Below, piece after piece: positions 44,404 to 55,238 of a stretch of 64,000 nt of DNA (within the stretch, counting starts at the first letter, position 1; every line of letters starts with the position of its first letter). The notes beneath the pieces are model-generated. The model ran no database searches. It saw nothing but the letters and a program-made list of their open reading frames with translations, and was not told the origin of the DNA. The DNA is from Protonemura montana. Its lineage: Eukaryota; Arthropoda; Insecta; Plecoptera; Nemouridae. The position numbers and the translations under genes are program-made. The DNA lies in contig OX387612.1 of the NCBI GenBank assembly GCA_947568835.1, positions 3,906,001 to 3,970,000 on the forward strand, written 5' to 3'.

Positions 44404-46556
44404 TTAGTGATTTTTCTTCGCGAAGAATTTCATCTTTTCGTTGGGATCCGGCACAATCTGGAAGCAAACAAGAGCAGTGAAGAGTTTTTTAAGATTTTAT
44501 AACAAGCATTTTTACAATAACATAACTGTTTTTTTTTTCTCCTTTGTGGATCTGGCATTAGATAAGATAACTTCTCTCCATTGATTTTTGTTGTAGTGAA
44601 GAAGAAAATAGAGAGGCTAGTGCAACTTACAAGAGAGGAAAATTGGTATTGCATTGTGCATGTGCATGTGCATTGCATTGTATTGCATGAATGCATATGC
44701 ATTGTCAAGAAATGTCTGGACACAAATTTTCTTCTCTGGTAAGTTCCACTCCCTCTCTCTTTTCTACATCACTACAACAAAAATCCAGTCTATTGGCACC
44801 CTATTTAAAGTCTCCCTATTTAGTTCTTCTCAAATATCTTCGGTACATTTTTCCCTTTTGAAAAGTTTACAGCTCCCACTTTGCGGTTAGAAAGCAACAC
44901 AGATTAGGAAGCAAAGCGTGGGACTCTCACCGTGTCTTGCCCTGGCTTCCATCCAGCAGGACAGACTTCTCCGTGAGAGTCTGTGTACTGAAACGCTTGC
45001 ACCAATCGCAGAGTCTCGTCCACGGAACGGCCGACGGGCAAGTCGTTCATCGTGATCTGCCGCAGCTTTCCGAGCGGATCCACGATGAAAAGCCCGCGAA
45101 GCGTGTGCCCGAGATCTTCCAGGTAGACGCCGTAGTCTTTTCCTATCGCGTGGGTCAGGTCGGAGAGAAGGGGCACCTCCAAACGACCCAGACCACCTAT
45201 GAAATAAAGGCATTTAGCATAGCAAATGTTTTTTTTGCCAAATATCTCCTAGATAGGAAAGCTACTTTCCGAAAGAAATAACATTTTCCTAGTATTTTAA
45301 GTTTAGAGATGTTGCAATATAGTAGATTGACAACTGAAAAATAGGTTTACTAATTATTTGTTAGAAAAACTGAATGATGCCACTTCCGAAGTAGCTTTTA
45401 CCCTAATGATAAGAGACAAAGATTTATGAAATAGTGTAGGTGAAAATTATACTTGAAATTTGTCAGAAATCACAGTAGGTTCGTTGTTGATTTATTTTTG
45501 CTATTCCTATCTCAGTAGGTACACTCAATTTTAGAAAGAGATTGAAAAGCATCCCTGGTCTGCCAAGATAGCCTGAGGAGGAGACAATGCCACTCATCAC
45601 GTTTTTAAAACAGCAACTTTCTACTTAAATGCATTTCATAGGTCATGTACACTTCAATCTCGACACCTGCTACAAGCTGTTTTCAATGCCACATCCTACC
45701 TTCCTTGCGAGGAGTATTAACCCATGCAAGATGGGTGAAATGAGAATCTACTGAGCACGCAACCACAGCCGTGTTTATTGCGGTGAATTCAGCCAGCCGA
45801 TCGTTGAACGCCAAAATCTCCGTTGGACAAACAAATGTGCTGTAAACAAAATTATTGATGATAATTTCTAAGGTAACATGCAATTGTGCCTAATTCAAAT
45901 TATTTTGTAACTAGCATTGGTTTTAGGACGTCATCCAAGCTTAAATGCTTGATATGGCAGTATCTGATACTCACAAATCAAGTGGGTAGAAGAAGAAGAC
46001 TAGGTATTTTCCTCGGTAATCTGTCAGTTTCAGATCTGTAAACTCGCCATTGACAACCGCAGTTCCTTCCCAGTACGGGGCTGGCTTTGAAACTGTAAAA
46101 TGCAATACAATAAAATGTAATTTAACGATGAAGCTTCTTATTAGGTAGGTACTAAGTCAAAGTTTTCAATTTGGAATTTTCTAAATTTATGTGAACTGTT
46201 GGGGCACTGAAGCCCCAACAGCACACTGTCAATCATATTTAATTGAACCTTAGAATGAAAAAACAGGCATTTGGAAAATGATTGGAAAGTACTTCTGATA
46301 AAACTGGAACGTGGCTAGTATTTTTTCCTTAAATACGTGCATACTTGTGATGCAGCGAAAAAGATAAGATTGACTGACCGGCAGCTTTCGTCCACTGTAG
46401 TTTGTGATCCGATGTCTTCCCATTTCCTTGCGGGTAAACCGAGCCACCAGCAAAAGAATAACAGGACTCGTCATCTAACTTGCAACTGGCGAATGACAAT
46501 AAGCAGGTGCAGAAAAACGCGGTTACAAAAAACGTAAATATACTTGGACCTGCCAT
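44404..46556 (-). CDS. PRDX4: peroxiredoxin-4 (secretory 2-Cys peroxiredoxin), five exons, 251 aa
   Basis: Thiol peroxidase that reduces H2O2 in the ER lumen or outside the cell. Minus-strand exons in order: 46379-46556, 45975-46092, 45700-45839, 44931-45196, 44404-44457 (TAA); GT-AG junctions and phases sum to 756 bases. [20 protein letters not shown] is a signal peptide; the PRDX4-type extension [13 protein letters not shown] follows. The peroxidatic Cys is C103 in [16 protein letters not shown] and the resolving Cys is C224 in GEVCPAGW, 121 residues apart as in human PRDX4. GGLG is present ([10 protein letters not shown]). The C-terminal YF motif reads FF here ([10 protein letters not shown]), and the tail has basic residues. 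The start is the only ATG that gives a signal peptide, and the reading frame is intact throughout. Confidence 0.95.
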
Positions 46557-47535
46557 CCTGATATCAAAACACGTCGCTCGCTGTCAAGTGGCCGACCGCC
46601 ATTGTTTACGTTAAGCACATTTCCTAATCCGGTTTGAGGTCTTCGCGGTTTATTTCAAGTTGATTTCAAGTAAAGAAAACGATAAAATGACATTGTTGAT
46701 GTAAACATTGTGCTCCAACTAAACCTGAGCATCGAAGCAAGGCCCTACATAGAATATTGGTGCTTTAGAAACGGGCAAACCGTTTACCAAGGCTCGTAAG
46801 GAATGTGAATGTAAACAAATACTTGTGAATGAAAAAAAGTTGACATTTCCATGCATTTCTACGTTAGAGACCGTATGTTTTGAATTTTCAAATCAGAGTT
46901 TTTTTTTAAGAAAACTGTATGTACAATTTTTATGAAGCAAGGCGTGGTTATAAACTTTTGATCCCTAAACACAAATTGTCAACTTATGGACGTAGTGTGT
47001 TTTCTTTAGGAATTAAGCTTTTTAATTTTTAACACATTCTTTAAAATTCAGGACAAACAGTTTTTAATTGACAATCCTCTCTATCGAGTGGAGAATTCTT
47101 TGAGATATCTTTTAACACATTAGCTAGTATGTTTTGTATATCTTATTATTAGTTATATTTGCTAATTTATTATGCATCATTATTATTAATGTCTTGTTTT
47201 ATTATTGCGAAACATTTTACAAGAACTGACCAGCCCATCGTCCATTTACCAGTTTGTAATGTACAACGCAATAAATAAATTGAAATTGAAGTTTCCAAAA
47301 CGAGATGTTTGTTTCAGGCAATGTGTCCTACCCCAGGCAGTGTAAGCATATGAAGACCAACGAGTGTTTAGCATGATTAGGTATAATTGGTGGTTCTAGT
47401 GCCCAGGATTTTTAAAAATAATGTTAAAATCACACCACCAAATGCATGCTTCTTAGCGGATGGCCGACTTACGGATTACATTTCCTGGGCCCATCAGAGG
47501 CTTACAAAATGTATTTAAGGAAATTGATTTTGTTC
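46557..47535. other. upstream of peroxiredoxin-4; LINE-like tail
   Basis: It holds the PRDX4 promoter region, in which I see no clear core element. About 47090-47290 is AT-rich and ends aataaataaattgaaattga, like the tail of a dead LINE. No ORF of interest. Confidence 0.35.
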
Positions 47536-47815
47536 GTAGAAAAACTATTTGAACTGGGTTTTGAATGCTAAGTAAAGGTCTACTAAATTTCCCGACGTTT
47601 CGTAACATATACTAGTTACCTACTTCTTCAGAGGTTTGAGCAGTCTAACTAGGTTTGAGCACTAACCTCTGAAGAAGTAACTAGTATATGTTACGAAACG
47701 TCGGGAAATTTAGTAGCCCTTTACTTAGCATTCAAAACCCAGTTCAAATAGTTTTTCTAAAAACTTGTGCTAAGGATAAATCAAGTAGACATGAGTCTAA
47801 AAACCATCATGATTT
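47536..47815. mobile_element. long-armed foldback element with terminal module
   Basis: Arms of about 100 bases are near-perfect inverses. The left begins gaaaaactatttgaactggg and contains tttcccgacgtttcgtaaca. The right contains tgttacgaaacgtcgggaaa and ends ccagttcaaatagtttttct. The loop is about 20 bases. The right end continues into the 50-nt module (ctaaggataaatcaagtaga, 47765-47815). The second copy is at 59398-59606. No transposase. Confidence 0.75.
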
Positions 47816-50800
47816 TGTTCGTATTCATTGGCATTCGTAGTGGATATTAAAGGACTGTATGGGTAATTATTTAACGATTTTTATTGGGTATGACAAATGC
47901 TGATTGCCTTGAACTCGCTACATGATTTAAAAGCACTAACCGATGTAGCTGTGGCTGCAGTAGGGGCGATAGTCACCCTCCCTCCTCAGCGCACCATTCT
48001 GAAGTCTGCTAGCAGATCAGTTTGCCAAACTTCGGCGGGTGATGCGAACGCAAGGTCTCGTGCTTTTCAAAACAGCCCCGATTTGGCCAGCACTGATTGG
48101 CAGAGAATTTACAGAGAAACAACTCAAGAAGATTACTGATGGCGAATTAAACCGTGAGTAAGAGACATAGTACGGTAGAACCTATCTCAAAGAAGGAATT
48201 AGTTCTAACTTCTGGGAGATATGTCGCGAATGCAACAACTTACTAGTTACTACCTAAATAACTATGAATATGTGCAGTGTAGCAAGGTTATACCTATACT
48301 AGTATTTTGAACGACACTATCCCATCCCTGCGGTTGGGATGCCACCGACCCGAGGTGTAGTTACTAGCAAACCTATCATAGCCGAAATGACAAATGTAAT
48401 ATCAGAGTCAAATACAAATAAGCAAAGTATATTTGAATCTTATGCGAGCTGCATGCAGGATCTATTAATGAGATATTGGTTACATGTTATTGCCACACTC
48501 AAAGTTTCCATTCAAAAGATTTACAACCCGACCAGCGTTTTGGCAGAGATTAAAAAAACAGCGACCATAACAGCTGCAGAAAATGCAGAGGCTGCAACAT
48601 GTAAGCGTATTGTTGTAATTGTGCGACACTGAAATAAATACATAACTCTAGGAATACGGTCATTGCTCGAGTCACTAATACAAGGGACACGACGAGTAGG
48701 ACCGTGATGGTTTGTTGCTTGGAATAGATTTGGTTTCATTGGAATTGGACAACAACATACATACCAGACTTAATTGTCAAGAATGCATTTGCAGTTTCAA
48801 TTGGATTCTTCAAAGTTTGATTGATTTTGTCAGTTTTCTTATGGGCATTACTTTAGTCATATGTTTCTATTTATTCCTATTTTTTCCTCGCGTGATTTGT
48901 GGGTTGGTGGTGGTTGGTGCTCGGCGAGGTCATCTCGTAGACTCGTAGTGAACTTGTCGCCCCAGAAATCATCAGTCAACTCTTTACCATCGCACCGATG
49001 TTTTCTTATTTCCCCTTGCGCCTGTCCTGTTATGTCCGGTACATTTCGGGTTCACGCTTCTACGTGGAAAATATTTTGACCTCTCAGGTCACTGCTACAA
49101 GCAATGAAGAACTTGCAAGAGTTTTCGCCGATTTGGCTTCACCCAGTTAGTTTGGTTTGGTACCCAACCCATCTCAAGTTTCGCCCAAACATATATTATT
49201 TGTTATCTGAAACGCACCGATATATTTGTTATGAACATTTTTACTACCATCTAATATGACTTTTGACTTGGGTGAGGTGACACGCGCCATCGTTCTTCTC
49301 TGTTTCACGGCAAAGGAGATGAACTTGCCCGAAATACTTCCGATCAAAATCGAAATAAACTAGCGTAATATTTTCTGAAATGAGACCAGCGCCGTCCTGT
49401 AAGTTTCACATTTGGGTTTCCTTCGATTTCATCAATAAATTAACAATCCGGACACTTTAATTTCATCTCGTGCCATGAAATTAGTTTTGCCGAGTCAGTC
49501 TGCCTGAAGGCCGGGCCAGAATACACAGGTCGAAGTACTAACCTAATTAATCAATTATTTATATACTTCTAGCGAGTGGTACATAGTAAAAGTAACGATA
49601 ATATTTATTTCCCATAAAAATCTCCGCTCTTCTCGTCATTTTTTTCACCGGCCTTTCATTGTAACGAATTGATTGGTAATTTTCACATCTCAAATATAAT
49701 TCCGAATGCGGTCGCCATTGGTCGGCATTGTTTCTACTAAATGTTTAACGGCACGCGCCGTCGATGTCCTTCCTTTACACAGAAATATACACAGAAATAT
49801 GACCGATCTCCGCCATTTTGATTTTTGTGCCGGGAAACCGTCCGGTGGATACCTGCTCGACCCGCTAGCAGGGTGATTAGAAAACTTGATTTATTGAGCT
49901 ATGAGAGTACGAATCCAGACAAAACTAATTCTGTAAGGGACATGAAACTTTCAGCTATGATATTAGTACAGAGTTACAGGCCTACGCAGTATTCTTTAAA
50001 TGCAAGATTATTGTGCATTCTGATTTGCTTTGAGCCATGCCATTGAGGTATGCAAGGATTTATTGCTATCTTGCATAAAAGACTCGTTTAAAGTAACCAC
50101 AAATATAACCGACTAAATTAATTCGCTTTTTCGCTTGCCAATGGAAAATCCATTACCATAATCGTCTTTACGTCTTGTATGATGATACCAAAGCATGTCA
50201 ATCCTGTATTTATTCCTGATTTACCGATCATTGCAGAAGACATCGCAATTGCCAAGTTTTGAAGAAAGTGCCCAAGATGGATTACATCGTCATCCGCTCG
50301 CTGCATCCCGGGCGAGTCAGGCGGTTACCACGACTCTCCAAGGAAGTAAAGTAACCCAAACGTAAAAACAACCAGCACATCGCTGAGGTCAAGCTAAGTA
50401 AAGGGCAGGTCTAGGGATTCGCGCTACAGGGAAAACACTTTCTTTCAGCTTGATAATATATGTTGTTTGTATTTTATTGTATTTTGTCTCGCCGTGTCCC
50501 GTTACAGCAAGCGTGAAGAGGTCAGGCAGGGTCCCATTTTTAGCTGATGACAATCTGAGTCCCAATACTCTACCGTCCGTCATACAACGTTGCCCGCTGG
50601 CTCGGCACGTAGGATGCATTTTTAGCTCAAACACAGAGTTCATGAACTCTTGCAAATGTTCGCCGAACTGTTGGCTGAACGTAGGATGTGTTTATCACTG
50701 ATAAATTCACCCAGTGGACGCATTGGCCCTTGGGGTTTCAATGCGTCTCTGCACTCTGGGGTGTCTCTTGGCTTTCCAGTTTATCTAGCATCAGTTCCGT

Positions 50801-52111
50801 GGTCTGAAATTGACGCCTTCAACAGCAACAACCCCATCCCCACTTAGCTACAGACAAGCTCGATCAGTCGAATCAACCCCCCGCTAGTCACCGCCCTGCC
50901 ATCTAATTCCCCTGCCCCATTGCGTTCGCTGCCTCTTCATGGTACATCGGTAACTGTTGATATCCCCACACTCTGAATGAACAACTTGAGCTAGAAAACA
51001 ACCCTTAAGTCACAAAGGAGTGGACCAAGGAACCAGATGCTCGGTCCTTGCACCACTTCGATGCACAGTTCCGAAGTGGACAGAATAGTACAATAAAATA
51101 GTTAGGTAATATTAGAGAATTAACACTAGAATGCAGAATACCAGCGAGGCAACAGTTTAAACTGCCTTTGTCTGCGCAAGATTTGTTATAAAGTTCAGCT
51201 GACGTTATTTTAGGTAGATTTTTGGCCCAAAATTCTTTACTTTATATTTATTTTTCGCGTTGTTAGCATTTTAAAGTCATCTAAAGTTTTCAAATGTTTC
51301 ACGATCCTATCGAAACAGCTGTTTGCCTACCGGCGATATGTGACAGGTTCAATTCAGTTTCTAAATAAGCCAAGGCACTTGTTAAATGATCTCAATCTTT
51401 TATCATTTCGCGACATTTTCGCGTCTCGGTGTAGGCACCCTAGCCGTGTAAGTTTCAGCGCACCCAATCAGGTGCCAACGCAGAGCTTCGAGAGCTTCCA
51501 GCTTCGTTGATAGATGGCGTTCTGCACGGCCCGTGCTTTACGGGGTCGGCCATTTTGTGGGGGAAAACACACACATGTAGCGCTAATCCTTGGACCGTCC
51601 TAGAAGTATATCATGCAAGTAGACTCGTCGCTTCACGTGGGTGGACCTTGCCTTTCAAGGGGCATGCCAACCCCGGGGACAGTTTGAGCAAACGCTCCTG
51701 TCTTACGATGAGCACGTGCTCGACGGTATCGCGATCTCGTGTGTGAACAGCGAGTGCTTCAAGAACCAAGAACCAAAGAAGAAGTGAGAACTAGAAGATC
51801 GTTGGAAAATACTGTTGATTAGTAAGCATTGGTTTTTTTAAACTGTTCTTTGGTCATCATTTATCCTTTGCTGTCATTTATTTCCTGTCTCTTTCTCTAT
51901 TTTTTAGCAGTGTTTCTTCCTCGGGCAGCGGGATCTTTCATCTTCGGACCCGGCATCGTGATGGCCGTCACTCTCTTATCACTGGAAGATGCAACTACTG
52001 GAATTGCCTGAACAGGCTCAGGTACGTAATTACATTTCATCCAGTCCCGATCTGACAAGATTTGAATTTGATTCTTTTCTGACGACCTCTTTTCATGACA
52101 TTGGGTTTACA
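47816..52111. other. 4.3 kb without a confident gene
   Basis: Short ORFs occur on both strands (for example 47897-48139 and 48339-48632, plus) but none matches a family I know and none pairs with clear splice sites. 51500-51760 is a little GC-richer. No array or tRNA block recognised. This may be intergenic, UTR, or introns of a gene whose exons I cannot see. Confidence 0.4.
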
Positions 52112-52512
52112 GGCTACAGGCTACAGGCTACAAGCTACAGGCTACAAGCTACAGGCTACAGGCTACAGCCAACAGGCTACAGGCTACAGGCTACAGGCTA
52201 CATGCTACAGGCTACATGCTACAGACTACAGACTACAGACTACAGACTACAGACTACAGACTACAGACTACAGACTACAGACTACAGACTACAGACTACA
52301 GACTACAGACTACAGACTACAGACTACAGACTACAGGCTACATGCTACAGGCTACAGGCTACAGGCTACAGGCTACATGATACAGGCTACAGGCTACAGG
52401 CTACATGCTACATGCTACATGCTACAGGCTACAGGCTACAGGCTACAGGCTACAAACTACAAACTACAGGCTACAGGCTACAGGCTACAGGCTACAGGCT
52501 ACAGGCTACAGG
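52112..52512 (+). repeat. 7-bp tandem array, about 57 units
   Basis: Heptamers alternate between two versions: ctacagg on both flanks and ctacaga in a uniform central block (about 52224-52332), with some ctacatg units. Because 7 and 3 share no factor, three frames read through it as repeats of RLQATGY or similar, giving ORFs of 212 and 175 codons that are artefacts. Confidence 0.9.
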
Positions 52513-52861
52513 CTCCAGGCATCGCTACATACCAAACATTGCCAGGTACCTTTCAACTGCCAACAATATTTCAGCCGAAACTGAGTTCAGTCAACGCACT
52601 CAAACCCATCACACACATTTAGTGTAAATAGTTACAAAGACTTGCTAAACGTACTATCGAGGTATTCTTGTTTCGGTCTCCACTTGACATTTCAAAGTAT
52701 GAACATCTTACAAAAGAGTGCAGAAAGTGACCGCTGACAATGATGAGGCTTATATATTGTAGTAACCGCCCAGAAAATTCTCATCCTGATTCATATTTTC
52801 GGTTTGGTACATTTTAGAGTCACACGGTGGGCTTGCCCGAAGACGCCGTCTGCTTTGCTGA
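52513..52861. other. spacer between two arrays
   Basis: AT-rich, non-coding as far as I can see; no repeat block recognised. Confidence 0.35.
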
Positions 52862-55238
52862 ACTAAGGCCACACTGCGGTCCGCACTGTAGTCCACACTG
52901 CGGTCCCTGCCAGGCCACACTGCGGTCCACACGGCGGTCCCTGCCAGGTCACGCTGTCTGCTGAACTAGGGCCACACTGCGGTCCCTGCCAGGCCACGCT
53001 GTCTGCTGAACGAGGGCCACACTGTGGTCCCTGCCAGGCCACGCTGTCTGGTGAACGAGGTCCACACTGCGGTCCCTGCCAGGCCACGCTGTCTGCTGAA
53101 CGTGGGCCACACTGCAGTCCCTGCCAGGCCACGCTGTCTGCTGAACGTGGGCCACACTGCGGTCCCTGCCAGGCCACGCTGTCTGGTGAACGAGGTCCAC
53201 ACTGCGGTCCACACTGCGGTCCCTGCCAGGCTACGCTGTCTGCTGAACGAGGGCCACACTGCGGTCCCTGCCAGGCCACACTGTCTGCTGGACGAAGGCC
53301 ACACTGCGGTCCCTGCCAGGCAACGCGGTCTGCTGGACGAGGGCCACACTGCGGTCCACACTGTGGTCCCTGCCAGGCCACGCTGTCTGCTGAACGAGGG
53401 CCACACTGCGGTCCCTGCCAGGCCACGCTGTCTGGTGAACGAGGGCCACACTGCGGTCCCTGCCAGGCCACGCTGTCTGGTGAACGAGGGCCACACTGCG
53501 GTCCCTGCCAGGCCACGCTGTCTGCTGAACGAAGGCCACACTGCGGTCCCTGCCAGGCCACGCTGTCTCCTGAACGAGGGCCACACTGCGGTCCCTGCCA
53601 GGCCACGCTGTCTGGTGAACGAGGTCCACACTGCGGTCCACACTGCGGTCCCTGCCAGGCCACGCTGTCTGCTGAACGACGGCCACACTGCGGTCCCTGC
53701 CAGGCCACGCTGTCTGCTGAACGAGGGCCACACTGCAGTCCCTGCAAGGCCACGCTGTCTATTGAACGAGGTCCACAGTGCGGTCCACACTGCGGTCCCT
53801 GCCAGGCCACGCTGTCTGCTGAACGAGGGCCACACTGCGGTCCCTGCCAGGCCACGCTGTCTGCTGAACGAGGGCCACACTGCGGTCCACACTGCGGTCC
53901 CTGCCAGGCCACGCTGTCTGGTGAACGAGGTCCACACTGCGGTCCACACTGCGGTCACTGCCAGGCCACGCTGTCTGCTGAACGAGGGCCACACTGCGGT
54001 CCCTGCCAGGCCACGCTGTCTGCTGAACGAGGGCCACACTGCGGTCCCTGCCAGGCCACGCTATCTGCTGAACGAGGTCCACACTGCGGTCCACACTGCG
54101 GTCCCTGCCAGGCCACGCTGTCTGCTGAACGAGGGCCACACTGCGGTCCCTGCAAGTTTTCGCTGTCTGCTGAACGAGGTCCACACTGCGGTCCCTGCCA
54201 GGCCACGCTGTCTGCTGAATGAGGGCCACACTGCGGTCCCTGCCAGGCCACGCTGTCTGCTGAACGAGGTCCACACTGCGGTCCACACTGCGGTCCACAC
54301 TGCGGTCCCTGCCAGTTTTCGCTGTCTGCTGAACGAGGTCCACACTGCGGTCCCTGCCAGGCCACGCTGTCTGCTGAACGAGGGCCACACTGCGGTCCAC
54401 ACTGCGGTCCCTGCCAGGCCACGCTGTCTGCTGAACGAGGGCCACACTGCGGTCCCTGCCAGGCCACGCTGTCTGCTGAACGAGGGCCACACTGCGGTCC
54501 CTGCCAGGCCACGCTGTCTGCTGAACGAGGGCCACACTGCGGTCCCTGCCAGGCCACGCTGTCTGCTGAACGAGGTCCACACTGCGGTCCCTGCCAGGCC
54601 ACGCTGTCTGCTGAACGAGGGCCACACTGCGGTCCCTGCCAGGCCACACTGTCTGCTAAACGAGGGCCACACTGCGGTCCACACTGCGGTCCCTGCCAGG
54701 CCACGCTGTCTGCTGAACGAGGGCCACACTGCGGTCCACACTGCGGTCCCTGCCAGGCCACGCTGTCTGCTGAACGAGGGCCACACTGCGGTCCCTGCCA
54801 GGCTACGCTGTCTGCTAAACGAGGTCCACACTGCGGTCCACACTGCGGTCCCTGCCAGGCCACGCTGTCTGCTGAACGAGGGCCACACTGCGGTCCCTGC
54901 CTGGTCACGCTGTCTGCTGAACGAGGGCCACACTGCGGTCCCTGCCAGGCCACGCTGTCTGCTGAATGAGGTCTACACTGCGGTCCCTGCCAGGCCACGA
55001 TGTCTGCTGAACGAGGGCCACACTGCGGTCCACACTGCGGTCCCTGCCAGGCCACGCTGTCTGCTGAACGAGGTCCACACTGCGGTCCCTGCCAGGCCAC
55101 GCTGTCTGCTGAACGAGGGCCACACTGCGGTCCCTGCCAGGCCACGCTGTCTGTTGAATGAAGTCCACACTGCGGTCCCTGCCAGGCCACACTGTCTGCT
55201 GAACGAGGTCCACACTGCGGTCCCTGCCAGGCCACACC
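52862..55238. repeat. 2.4-kb satellite of 45-bp and 12-bp modules
   Basis: The main unit is 45 bp (plus: gtccctgccaggccacgctg, tctgctgaacgagggccaca, ctgcg). A 12-bp module (gtccacactgcg) is inserted singly or doubled between some units. The last ten or so bases of each unit equal the end of the 12-bp module, so the small module looks like an internal slip product. Both lengths are multiples of 3, so frames stay open on both strands: one plus frame runs 53024-55318 (repeating VPARPRCLLNEGHTA) and minus frames run about 300-430 codons. The unit is GC-rich against an AT-rich background. I call it a satellite and not a gene. Confidence 0.9.

Noticed and set aside
51989..52627. 212-codon plus frame
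   Set aside because: Read-through of the heptamer array; neighbouring frames are open as well.
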